Shown here piece after piece: positions 1 to 8,423 of a DNA stretch of 64,000 bases. This stretch comes from Clostridium formicaceticum. GTDB taxonomy: Bacteria; Bacillota; Clostridia; Peptostreptococcales; Natronincolaceae. The DNA lies in contig NZ_CP017603.1 of NCBI RefSeq assembly GCF_001854185.1, forward strand, positions 1,984,001 through 2,048,000, written 5' to 3'. Within the stretch, counting starts at the first letter, position 1; each line of letters opens with the position of its first letter. The notes beneath the pieces are model-generated. The model had not been told where the DNA came from. It worked only from the letters and a program-made list of their open reading frames with translations, and searched no databases. The position numbers were made by a program, and so were the translations under genes.

Positions 1-1
1 A

Positions 2-256
2 CTAGGTGAAGAATTAATTGAACCCATTTATTGCTTTGATGTTTCTAATGTTGTGTTAGCATTTGAACAAATTCCATATGCGAAGAAGAACAAAAATTCT
101 TATGGATACTCAATAAGAGGTTTATTTATAAATAAAGACGATAAAATAGTGCTTATTGGTAACATTAAATTATGTTTAGAAGATGGAAAAATACCAAGTG
201 ACATATCTGAAGGGGAATACATTGAGTTTGATGTATCTAGATTAGATGTGTATTGA
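2..256 (+). CDS. C-terminal part of an unrecognised protein, cut by the window edge
   Basis: The frame is open from base 2 to a TGA at 254-256, giving 84 residues, so the true start lies outside the window. A GTG at 53 could be read as a start but has no ribosome site, and the frame simply continues upstream. I do not recognise the family. It ends 23 bases before a terminator hairpin and sits just upstream of a toxin-tip and immunity pair, so it may be the immunity protein of a preceding cassette. That role is inferred from position only. Confidence 0.5.
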   Translation, partial: LGEELIEPIYCFDVSNVVLAFEQIPYAKKNKNSYGYSIRGLFINKDDKIVLIGNIKLCLEDGKIPSDISEGEYIEFDVSRLDVY

Positions 257-274
257 TTTATATTTTTAAGAGTT

Positions 275-303
275 AGAAAAGTCCGGTTTAATCGGGCTTT
301 TCT
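275..303 (+). terminator. Rho-independent terminator
   Basis: AGAAAAGTCCG and CGGGCTTTTCT form an 11-bp stem with one G-U pair around a short loop, and the 3' arm is T-rich. It closes the partial gene at the window start and separates it from the toxin-tip cassette. Confidence 0.6.
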
Positions 304-329
304 GTTGGTGTGCCCAGCATGGCGATAAC

Positions 330-656
330 TTGGCGGTGAGAGTCAATACTCAGAAGCAGACTAGTGGAAATACTGAGGGGGGGAGTAAACCAGCACCAGA
401 AGGAGATACGGTCACATCGAATAAAGGTAATACTTATGATAATAAGCCTTCTGATAATCATTCTACAACAACAGGTAATCCGATGAAGGGTGAGCCGAAT
501 TCTTCTGTTGACATATTGGATAAAAATGGAAATGTGGTAAGGCGACGCTGGTTTGGCCCAGATGGAAATCAGATTAGGGATTTAGATTATACTAATCATG
601 GTAATTCTAAAACGCACCCTGAATGGCCACATGAACATGGTCCTAGAATACCTTAG
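330..656 (+). CDS. Orphan polymorphic-toxin C-terminal (tip) fragment
   Basis: The 108-residue product has a polar Gly/Ser/Thr/Asn-rich linker (about residues 1-55) and then a compact domain. Visible features of that domain are DILDKNGNVVRRRW (about 61-74), GPDGN and a closing run with HG, HPEWPHEHG. A His-rich end of this kind resembles nuclease-type tips of polymorphic (Rhs/WapA-like) toxins, possibly the family annotated as polymorphic toxin type 24; I recall this family only loosely. There is no N-terminal delivery part. The frame is open back to 270, and TTG 330 has no good ribosome site, so the start is arbitrary. Most likely it is a displaced tip cassette usable by recombination with a full-length toxin gene elsewhere. 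The next gene, 22 bases on, is the probable immunity gene. Confidence 0.5.
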   Translation: MAVRVNTQKQTSGNTEGGSKPAPEGDTVTSNKGNTYDNKPSDNHSTTTGNPMKGEPNSSVDILDKNGNVVRRRWFGPDGNQIRDLDYTNHGNSKTHPEWPHEHGPRIP

Positions 657-678
657 TTTGAGAGGAGTAGCGAGGAAA

Positions 679-1113
679 ATGAGCTGGAAAGTAATTGAGT
701 CAAAATCCGACGTTGATTATTTAAATGACATATTTGGTAATTTTCATGACAGTTATTTGAAAGAAATGTGTTTTTCTTCGGGTAGTTATATCCGAGAAGA
801 TTTATCTATGTATGAGTGTAATAGTCCAGTAGCAAGATTTTTATTTCAACGACAATGGGAAAACCCTGCGGTTATTGAAATAGAATTTAGAGACGTTATT
901 CAGATAAACATTAAACCAGAAGAAAAAGATCAATTCACAGATATAGTTACTGCTCATCTCTATTTTGATAATAATGTCTTTTTCTGGAGCACAAGAGACT
1001 ATGAAATTCATGAAGATGGAAAAGATAATCACACATGGATTGCTGCAAAATTTGTACAATGGAGAGTTCGTGATGAGTTTTTAGGAAGTGGTATGGTTTA
1101 TATGAAAGATTAA
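679..1113 (+). CDS. Probable immunity protein of the toxin-tip cassette
   Basis: The product is 144 residues with no signal peptide or membrane segment, rich in acidic and aromatic residues. The start chosen is ATG 679, preceded by GAGGAGTAGCGAGG; an upstream in-frame ATG at 598 lies inside the toxin frame and has no ribosome site. Tip domain followed at once by a small cytoplasmic acidic protein is the standard order of polymorphic toxin and immunity pairs. I do not recognise the immunity family by sequence, so the role is an inference from order and size. Codon use is AT-rich, as in neighbouring genes. Confidence 0.5.
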   Translation: MSWKVIESKSDVDYLNDIFGNFHDSYLKEMCFSSGSYIREDLSMYECNSPVARFLFQRQWENPAVIEIEFRDVIQINIKPEEKDQFTDIVTAHLYFDNNVFFWSTRDYEIHEDGKDNHTWIAAKFVQWRVRDEFLGSGMVYMKD

Positions 1114-1154
1114 ACTTTACAAAGGGAAGCAAAGAAGCAAGGGAAAGTAAGCAA

Positions 1155-1175
1155 GGGGACGGTTCTTTTGTTTCC
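1155..1175 (+). repeat. REP-like sequence beside the transposase
   Basis: The motif GGGGACGGTTCTTTTGTTTC lies about 55 bases upstream of a REP-associated tyrosine transposase gene. From memory, this motif often flanks such genes in clostridial genomes and would be the recognition element. A weaker echo, AAGGGACGG, lies near 3655. Confidence 0.4.
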
Positions 1176-1228
1176 AATTAATTTATTTGTGTGGTAAAAT
1201 GTAAACAAAAAGAATGATGGTGATGAAT

Positions 1229-1651
1229 ATGCCAAGAGAAGCAAGAGAAAAAAGTGAGACTAGGATATATCATATCATAATAAGAGGTGCTAACAGGCAA
1301 GAGATCTTCCATGATGATGAAGATAGAATAAGATTTCTTGAGACATTTGAAAAATATAAGAACAACACCAAAATGAAGGTGCATGGGTGGTGCTTGATGG
1401 GCAACCATGCACATCTACTTTTAGAAGAAGGTAGTGAAGAATTATCAGTAACTATGAAGAGAATTGGAGTAAGTTATGTATGGTATTATAATTGGAAATA
1501 TAAAACCACAGGACATTTATTTCAAGATAGATTTAAAAGTGAGAAAGTAGAGAAAGATGATTATTTATTAACAGTGATAAGATATATACATCAAAATCCT
1601 TTTCCTGCATTAAGTTCTTTTAGCTTCCTTAATAATCTAAGGAACATTTAA
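1229..1651 (+). pseudogene. REP-associated tyrosine transposase (RAYT, Y1_Tnp), 3'-truncated
   Basis: The 140-residue product begins MPREAREKSE and carries the HUH-endonuclease hallmark MGNHAHLLL near residue 61. It also has the family motifs HLFQDRF and YIHQNP. Family members usually run on for 80 or more residues after the HQNP motif; here the frame turns into unrelated sequence and stops, so the gene is a 3' deletion. The track-longest start is ATG 1214, but 1229 matches the family N-terminus. RAYTs are single-strand transposases domesticated to mobilise REP hairpins. This copy probably keeps the catalytic histidines but not the C-terminus. Confidence 0.8.
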
Positions 1652-2101
1652 TTTGACTTTTTTGGCCTAATTTAAACTGAAATAAAGTGCCGTATAACAA
1701 TTAATGTAAGCGCGAGAACTTTCGATTAATAATAATTATGACTGGAGAAAACAAAAAAGTGTTATTCTTTACTGTAGTAAAGATATTTAAATGTATTCCT
1801 TTGGGGTATAAAATCCTTCGACTCCGCTTTGATGTATTCAGGGCGACAAATTATGAATTAAATTAACGCTAATGTATAAAGAAAACCAATAGATAAGCTA
1901 TTGGTTTTCTTTATACATTAAAGGGATAAAAGGGCTACATTCTCGAAGCACCCCCTACAATTTAGGGAGAATAAAAACTCCCCTTGAACTAAGTTTCGTT
2001 TTTATGATATCTTTAGAATTTTCTTTTTCAACTACCAGTTATGCCATTTTAACAACCACTTATGCCAAAAGGGTTGTTTGGGTAATAATGTTATGTCTAT
2101 A
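1652..2101. other. Non-coding junk between two transposase genes
   Basis: I see no plausible gene here. The stretch contains TATTCAGGGCGAC (1835-1847), which recurs at 45051-45063. It also contains a 22-bp perfect inverted repeat (1871-1919) and CTACAATTTAG with a following AAAACTCCC stretch near 1955, echoed around 54524. These are probably relics of mobile DNA. Confidence 0.5.
1871..1919. terminator. Perfect 22-bp inverted repeat, possible bidirectional terminator
   Basis: The left arm (1871-1892, starting AATGTATAAAG) and right arm (1898-1919) are exact reverse complements around the 5-base loop ATAAG. The stem is AT-rich with A-runs and T-runs inside it. It could terminate transcription from either side or be the end palindrome of a lost mobile element. 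Confidence 0.5.
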
Positions 2102-2134
2102 ATAGTGCATTTTTGCTTCAAAAATTTTACAGTT
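2102..2134. repeat. Left terminal inverted repeat of the IS
   Basis: It matches the right end at 3436-3468 in 28 of 33 positions when reverse complemented. All mismatches fall in one block of five bases (2110-2114). Confidence 0.8.
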
Positions 2135-2152
2135 AAATAAGCAAATAAATTC

Positions 2153-3355
2153 CTAGGCTATTTTTAGCTCCTCAAAAATTTTTTCAATAGGTTTACCTTG
2201 GGTTGCAGCAGAGTAAATCCAAATAACCTGAGATTTTTTCAAATCCTTTTGAGCTAGCTTTAGACCAGTATTAAAGTGAAAGATTTCTTTAGAGTAAAGT
2301 TTACAGTAAGTATACGCTAAGAGCATTACTACAAGATACCTATTAATACTTCTTTGGCTTCTAACTTGATAGCTATCTAGTCCTAAGTAATTTTTACAGT
2401 CTCTAAAAAACGGCTCAATGACCCATCTATCCGTATATTGAGTTAAAATATCCAAAGGCTTTAAAGATATGTCTAGGGATATAAATGCTTTCAAAGCACC
2501 TTCTTTATGAAGGGACTTTTCTGGATAACTTAATGTTATGGACACCTTTTTCATATCATTTAAGTTGCCAATATAGTTGTAAATATAGTATTTTTCACCT
2601 TTAACTGTGACGAGGTCAAAGGAATCTTTATCTAAGCCAGCAGCAAACTTATGTAGTTTAGCCCCTAATCTCTCATGACCTTTTGGGTAGATGACTCTGT
2701 TGGTTTTAAGTGCTCCAATGTAACTATATCCGACTTTAAGGGATGCTGTAAAAATAGCTTTACAGCTATACCAGCTATCACATAGCACATAGCCTTTGTT
2801 AATGGGTTTTGGTAAAGAGGAAATGAAGTCTATAGCAATATCTATTTTGCTCATTTTCTCCTTATCGTAAATTTTTATAGCATAGGGTAAGACTAAACCA
2901 TCACAGGAAAGCAAAGCTACCACTAATTGATGTCCATATACAGTTTTTCTTTTTAAATGAGAATTATGAAAAGAGCATTTTTCAATAATATTTTTAGCCT
3001 TTGACGAGGGCTTAGTTTTTTCAGAAACTGTATCATCAATAATCATGTATACGGGTTTATTTGTTTCCTTTGACTTGCTCCAAATAAGCTCTATAACTGC
3101 CAATTTTAAAGAGTTCATTAATAGTTCCTCTTTCCATTTACTCTGAGAAAAAAACCTTGAAATACTAGTTCTATGCTTTGGAGAAGTAAGCATAGCTATA
3201 TCAGATGTTTTCCCGTTGTATCCTTTTAAAACCATAGCATTCATGGTGTTTTCTAGGTGTTTGAGTTGAGGCTTAGTCAGGTATAAATCAAATTTTAATT
3301 TTTTAAAAAAATTGTATATGGATAGCTCATTTGATATAATTGAGTTCTGAAACAT
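2153..3355 (-). CDS. DDE transposase (IS4/IS701-like)
   Basis: The 400-residue product has a complete frame and a plausible RNase H-fold catalytic triad: Asp107 or Asp108 in MIIDDTV, Asp193 in LCDSWYS, and Glu314 in RWVIEPFFRDCK. The last motif is the YREK-type signature of IS4-like enzymes. The start at 3355 follows an AAGGAGA ribosome site. The gene fills the IS between its terminal repeats and shows no damage, so it may still be active. Family assignment within the IS4/IS701 group is from motif recall only. Confidence 0.85.
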   Translation of the reverse strand: MFQNSIISNELSIYNFFKKLKFDLYLTKPQLKHLENTMNAMVLKGYNGKTSDIAMLTSPKHRTSISRFFSQSKWKEELLMNSLKLAVIELIWSKSKETNKPVYMIIDDTVSEKTKPSSKAKNIIEKCSFHNSHLKRKTVYGHQLVVALLSCDGLVLPYAIKIYDKEKMSKIDIAIDFISSLPKPINKGYVLCDSWYSCKAIFTASLKVGYSYIGALKTNRVIYPKGHERLGAKLHKFAAGLDKDSFDLVTVKGEKYYIYNYIGNLNDMKKVSITLSYPEKSLHKEGALKAFISLDISLKPLDILTQYTDRWVIEPFFRDCKNYLGLDSYQVRSQRSINRYLVVMLLAYTYCKLYSKEIFHFNTGLKLAQKDLKKSQVIWIYSAATQGKPIEKIFEELKIA

Positions 3356-3435
3356 TTATGCATATCTCCTTGTTATGTTTTGTGTGAGAACTTAATTATA
3401 ACAGGATTTTGCATAAATGTTTTTTCATTTTATTC

Positions 3436-3468
3436 AACTGTAAAATTTTTGAAGCTTTTTTGCACTAT
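3436..3468. repeat. Right terminal inverted repeat of the IS
   Basis: AACTGTAAAATTTTTGAAGC followed by TTTTT and TGCACTAT is the reverse-complement partner of 2102-2134. Confidence 0.8.
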
Positions 3469-3565
3469 CATAGGTTATGTTATAATTTAGGTAAATTATG
3501 GAAAATGTTTTTAAAAACTAAGATTTTATAAAAAAGTTCTTAAATAACGCAAAGGAGGAGTTTTT

Positions 3566-3607
3566 ATGAACAAGACTTCTCGAGATTCTCCTAAAAATGG
3601 TGACTAA
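3566..3607 (+). CDS. 13-codon ORF with a strong ribosome site, probably a broken gene start
   Basis: An ATG follows AAAGGAGGAG by about six bases and encodes MNKTSRDSPKNGD before TAA. The ribosome site is too good to be accidental. I suspect the 5' end of a gene destroyed by the surrounding insertions, or less likely a leader peptide. Confidence 0.25.
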   Translation: MNKTSRDSPKNGD

Positions 3608-3749
3608 AAAATATTTATAACAGCCCTTGGAAAGTTTAAAAAAGAAGCGAAGGGACGGCAGGTTGCGCTAAAAGTCCAATAATTGGATAAGGCAATTTTG
3701 ATATTGTATGCATAAAATCGCCTATAATAGTAGTAAGGATGGTGATATT

Positions 3750-5040
3750 ATGAGATATATAGAAGGTATTCATAGGAAAAGCAAAATTGCCTTTCCAGAA
3801 TATATAGATGACTACATTACAGAAGATAACCCCGTAAGGATCATAGATGCTTTCGTTGAAACATTAGATATAGGTGAAATAGGATTTAAAAATGCAGTGC
3901 CCAAAAAGAAAGGGAGACCTGGATATAATCCCAAAGACCTGCTGAAACTGTATCTTTATGGCTATATGAACAAAATTACTTCATCAAGAAAATTAGAAAA
4001 ACAGGCCCAAACGAATATAGAGTTAATGTGGCTCTTAAGAAGATTAACACCCGATGACAGGTCCATATGCGAGTTTAGAAAAAACAATAAAAATGCTATA
4101 AATCAAGTATTTAAACACTTCGTATCTTTATTAAATGAATGGGATCTTTTCGGTAAGGAAGTAGTAGCTGTAGACGGTTCTAAGTTTAGGGCCTGTAACT
4201 CCAAGAAAAATAATTTTAATACTAAAACCTTAAATCGTAAGATCAAGTACCTAGAAGAAAAAATACAAAAATATATGGAAGAAATGGAAGAAAATGATAG
4301 AAATGAATTGAAGACCCATAAACCAACTAAGGAAGAAATTCAAGCAAGGATTAAAGAATTGAAAGAACGAAAAAAGAAGTATGAAGAATATAAAGAAGAA
4401 ATAGAAAAAAGCGATATAAAAGAAATATCAACAACAGATCCTGAATCAAGATTAATGGCAGTAAACAACAATGGTATTGATGTATGTTACAATGTTCAAA
4501 CTGTGGTGGATAGCAAGCATAAGTTAGTAGTAGACTGTGATGTCATAAATAATCCAACAGATCATGGTATGTTAAGTAAAATGGCTGGCAATGCAAAAGA
4601 AATATTTGATGTAGAAGACTGAAGGCTCTGGCTGATAAAAGTTATTACAACGCAACGGACTTGAAAAAATGCGAAGAAAAAGATATCATAGCTTATGTTT
4701 CAAAACAAGTCTTTCCAAACTCCACAGGAGAAGTCGACTTTTATCTAGACAAATTTCAATATGATAAAGAAGAGAATGTTTATATTTGTCCTAAAGGAGA
4801 AAAACTTTATTCTAGAAGCCAAAAGCCTATTGATGAAAATACAAAAGCAATAGTATACCGAAACTTTAAGGTATGCAATCAGTAAGAGTGGAGATTTCTT
4901 TTGTTTTTTTAGCCTATAATATGAAACGAGCAATAAATATATTAGGAGTAAAGGAAATAATCAAGAGGCTAACAAGCAAAAAAGTATTTGTTAGTCTCCG
5001 GTTTTACAAATATACTATATTCCTTGAAAATATTAGTTAA
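3750..5040 (+). pseudogene. IS1182-family transposase, frameshifted and internally deleted
   Basis: The N-terminal part (ATG 3750 to TGA near 4622) shows the IS1182 pattern: GRPGYNPKDLLKLYLYGY, the catalytic VVAVDGSKFRA and LMAVNNNGIDVCYNVQ. The frame then shifts near 4620. It resumes with KALADKSYYNATDLKKCEE and breaks off at 4885 after the start of the zinc-knuckle region. The family C-terminus reappears as AYNMKRAINILGVKEIIKRL around 4912-4971, ending at 5040. The gene therefore has one frameshift and a large internal deletion removing the last catalytic residue. It cannot transpose by itself. Flanking terminal repeats were not found. Confidence 0.85.
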
Positions 5041-5535
5041 TTTAGTATGAAAAGCATAAAAAGCGCTATGGAATAATGATCCATTTTTGCGAGGTCTGGT
5101 GGCTCTGTGTGTCGCCGGCTGTAAATGATTTTAAATTTTTGTATCTATTTGTCCTCATTCTATCCTTTTAAGACATAAGTGAGATGAAACGATCTTTCTT
5201 GACACTTACTATAGCAGATTGAGAATGAGAGAGGGTGATTCCAATGGGCTAGGAAAAATAAAGCAATCATATGATTGCTAATTTCAATACAGCAACGAAC
5301 AAACTTGAATTACGAAAGATGGAATGAGCATGATTGTAATGTAAGAACTGCAAAAGACAGCATAGGCAGTTAAAGCTTACAAAGGAAAGTGTTTTAGGCG
5401 AAACTGGTTTTAACTACTGCATTTCTGCCAGTAAAGCCATGAATCGATTCTTTTTGTTGAATGGTGGATGAGTAATCAGTACCATGAAGTAATCACGATT
5501 TTTTAACAATAAAATACTAAAGGAGCTGAAATTAC
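5041..5535. other. Intergenic stretch upstream of a secreted-protein gene
   Basis: No gene is evident. There is a -35-like TTGACA at 5199-5204 with only a weak -10, and a small palindrome GCAATCATATGATTGC near 5264-5279. The last bases hold the ribosome site AAGGAGC of the next gene. Confidence 0.4.
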
Positions 5536-6984
5536 ATGAAAAGAAACAATCGTGTTTTGAACGTATTCTTAGCCCTGGTAATGGTGGTATCCCTCACTTC
5601 CGGCATGACAATGACCGCATTTGCTGAAGAGGATCAGGCTAGTTCAAACGTAAACACAGAAACCGTAACTCCAAGCACAGATACGCTTTTTAAAGTTGAT
5701 AAGATTGTTGGTACAAGTGCATCATCAATCGATTCTTTGTTCGACGAAAATCAAATGGCAAGCCGAGAGGTTGGCCCCAGATTATCAAGTGTGACATTAG
5801 CATATAAGGATGGAAAACTTGTACTCCGGGGTATCTTAACATATGATAGTGAAGTTATTGACTTAGTGTCGTCTGGCGACCTTTATAAAAACGAAAAAAC
5901 TGATAATGCGGCAACATATGGAAATTTGATTTTGGGTGACATGAGCGATTTCGACAACATTCACTTTGTCCAATTAAGAATCGACAAAGACAAATCATGC
6001 ATCCGTATCATCCTGCAAACGAAAGATACTAAAGAGTTAATGCAATTCGAAGCGCCGATTGACAACAGTATATTTGATGCACTATACCACTCGCAAAAAA
6101 ACAAGTTGAGAGGCACGGCTCTTGAGGAAAAGATAATTGAATTGTATAGTGTAGCCGGTAACTTAATTGACAAGGACTCTTCGACTGGCGAAGATGAGTC
6201 GATTTCGCCGGCTGTTTCAACAAGTGGTATTCAGCCTGTAGCGGCATCATACAATGGGTGGACTAAGCTTATTGCTGACCTAAATAAAAATGGTAGTGCC
6301 ACTCTTGGCAATTATAGCAACATTGATACATCCATGTTTAAAGGTAACGGCTGGAAACACGACAATACATGGGGAAACACACCTTATTCTTTTGTATCGT
6401 ATAGTAAACCTAACGGTACCGGCGAATACTTAACTCAATTTGCATTGGTAGACATCGTAACACAAAGTTATGCTGGAACTGGTGATAAGTGGAATGCAAG
6501 CATGTAAGCCTTATATAACGATGGAATGATCGTCTCATATGACTCGTATTCAGATACACTATCTGTATTGTATTATGGTTTTGGGATCGAATTTAAAAAC
6601 TATGCTGTTGGTATTAATGGACTGACAGATAAGGCTATTTTTATTGACAGATCTGTCAATAGAGCCTACAAAGCCAGCGGAAGTATAGTTCGTGCGGCAA
6701 TCTCGGTTTTTGGTCCAGCCGATACGATATATAGTGTTTTCGAGAATTTGTTTCCATACACAGATCAAAGTATAAACAATAAAGTATACTTTGATAGCAC
6801 ATATAATGCACAGTATGAAAGGTATGACGGCAAAATTATCCGAGGCGTTGTGGCAACTACTGAGAATAATTATCTCAGTAGTTCTGGACATTTTATTAAT
6901 GTTGCTGGTACTATTCGTTACAGCACGAGCACAGGTACAAGCTGGTTTTTTGGATATCAATATGATTGCTACCATAACCTATAA
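5536..6984 (+). pseudogene. Secreted protein of unknown function, interrupted by an in-frame TAA
   Basis: The start ATG 5536 follows AAAGGAGC. Residues 1-30 form a signal peptide: KRNNR, a hydrophobic core, and an AFA-EE cleavage site. The reading frame runs 323 codons to TAA at 6505-6507. It then continues in the same frame for another 159 codons without damage, reading ALYNDG across the junction. Composition and style do not change across the stop, so one 482-residue exported protein has probably been split by a nonsense change. The C-terminal half is rich in Tyr, Ser and Asn, like an extracellular beta-sandwich. No family is recognised. It could instead be two genes, but no ribosome site precedes the second half. 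Confidence 0.6.
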
Positions 6985-7008
6985 ATAGTACATACTAACT
7001 GACTTTTT

Positions 7009-7046
7009 TCTATGCAGTCGGCATCTGAAAACGCCGACTGCGTAGA
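7009..7046. other. Hairpin between the secreted-protein genes
   Basis: TCTATGCAGTCGGC and GCCGACTGCGTAGA pair over 14 positions with one A/G imperfection around a 10-base loop. A T-run lies on the upstream side, so it would work as a terminator mainly for minus-strand transcription. Confidence 0.5.
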
Positions 7047-7182
7047 AGAATATGCAAAATGAACGAGTTCAAGAAAACGGCTTAGAATAGCTATTTTTTT
7101 TGAAGTCCAGCGGCGGTTACCGTGAAATAAACCGCAAAGCACGCGGTTTGTTCAGCAGGCTATAAGATGGGTGGGGATTGTT

Positions 7183-7722
7183 ATGAAAAAACGATTACCG
7201 TTTATTGCACTTGCAATCATATGCTTTACATCAATATCTATAAATGTTTTATCGGCTGTAAATTGTAATAATGCAAAAAAGTCATTTTTATTCGACACTT
7301 ACAGTCATTTGGCGAATATTTCAAAGATTTTAGATAATATTGCATATTCTATATCAAATGATGATGTAATGATAAGTTATGACTTATCTACTTTGGAGAG
7401 AGTGTGTATTCAACTCGATAACTCAATTCGTGGATTAATTGCGCTTTCTCCATATAATCTAACATCTTATAAATTCGAGGACTTTAATGAAATGATCTCA
7501 AGTGCTATAACGGCAAATTATAATTATCCTGAAAAAGTAATAAATGATATTACTCAGCATAAAGAGACAATACAAGAACTGATTGGAAAATTATCTCCCA
7601 AAGGAGAACTTGGTGACAATGGATATGGTGATCTCTCATTAACTCCTAATTATTCGTTGAGTATTAAGCAGATTATCAATTCAATCAATGACACATTAGC
7701 AAATATGGCCCAAGCTAATTAG
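7183..7722 (+). CDS. Exported protein of unknown function
   Basis: The product is 179 residues. ATG 7183 is preceded by GGTGGGG at a good distance, whereas the upstream ATG 7171 has no site. Residues 1-28 form a signal peptide or anchor (KKRLPF, then a hydrophobic run). The rest is polar and mostly helical by eye, with a segment near the C-terminus (SIKQIINSINDTLANMAQ) that could be a coiled coil. I know no family. It follows the damaged secreted-protein gene on the same strand and may be part of the same acquired segment. Confidence 0.55.
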   Translation: MKKRLPFIALAIICFTSISINVLSAVNCNNAKKSFLFDTYSHLANISKILDNIAYSISNDDVMISYDLSTLERVCIQLDNSIRGLIALSPYNLTSYKFEDFNEMISSAITANYNYPEKVINDITQHKETIQELIGKLSPKGELGDNGYGDLSLTPNYSLSIKQIINSINDTLANMAQAN

Positions 7723-7796
7723 GGCTTAATTCAGGGCATGACTCCCCTTCCCCACTTAAGAGACTTTTTCATAATTAGTATTCAGTTGAAAAATGG

Positions 7797-8282
7797 TTAT
7801 GGTAATGCCTCTGGTAATAAAGTACTCACTCCCAGCAGTTTGCCTTTTTTGCATAGGGGACATAGGGTTACATCCTTACCTACAAGAATGCAAAGGATAT
7901 CAATCGTTTTAAGTCCTTCGAATTTGGGTTTGTATAAAGGACTATGAGCAAGCTTTCTACACAATGTAAGCTTTGTTTTTTTATTGCGGCTAACTAATAT
8001 ACCAAAGTATCTAATTTTAACAAATCCCTTTGGAAGGATATGCATTAGAAACCGACGGATGAATTCTACTCCTATTAAAGTTACTGTCTTTGTCTGATTG
8101 TTATTTTTGTAGTCTTTAATGACTATAGTAATAGTGTCTTGATCCATGCAAATAATCCTGTTGTTGGATATAGCTATACGATGGGTGTAGCGGCCTAAGT
8201 ATTGAACCACAGCTAAAGGACTGGAAAAAGTGGGTTTTGTATAGGAGTACCAATCTTGAGAATAGCACTGGTTAAGTAACCA
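7797..8282 (-). pseudogene. IS91-family transposase, C-terminal fragment
   Basis: On the minus strand the sequence reads DWYSYTKPTFSSPLAVVQYL and then GRYTHRIAISNNRI, the conserved block of IS91/IS801-type (Y2_Tnp) transposases. It ends with a CPLCKKGK zinc-knuckle remnant. Family proteins are around 370-400 residues and only the last third is present. Upstream of 8282 the frame meets a stop. Confidence 0.8.
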
Positions 8283-8354
8283 TCAGTTCATAATGTCATT
8301 GGCAGCTTTGATTGACGCTTAATTCCCATTAATTTATTAGTGACTTGATAGAGA

Positions 8355-8376
8355 AACCCCGGATTCTTCCGGGGTT
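8355..8376 (-). terminator. Rho-independent terminator of prfH-rtcB
   Basis: AACCCCGG and CCGGGGTT pair perfectly around a six-base loop. On the minus strand the stem is followed by TTTCTC. It lies 48 bases after the prfH stop. Confidence 0.7.
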
Positions 8377-8423
8377 ATCATTACATGCATCACTACTCTT
8401 CTTTTTTCTGATAACATATGCTA

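Larger units (their letters stand above)
2102..3468 (-). mobile_element. Insertion sequence, DDE type, apparently complete
   Basis: The element is 1,367 bp and bounded by 33-bp terminal inverted repeats at 2102-2134 and 3436-3468. The arms read ATAGTGCA, then five mismatched bases, then GCTTCAAAAATTTTACAGTT. The central five bases are T on both ends of the + strand, so that pentamer is not inverted. The single transposase gene runs on the minus strand. I found no clear target-site duplication. Confidence 0.8.

Noticed and set aside
6526-6984. Treating the second half of the split exported protein as an independent gene
   Set aside because: It is in the same frame as the first half, has no ribosome site or signal peptide, and continues without a break in style.
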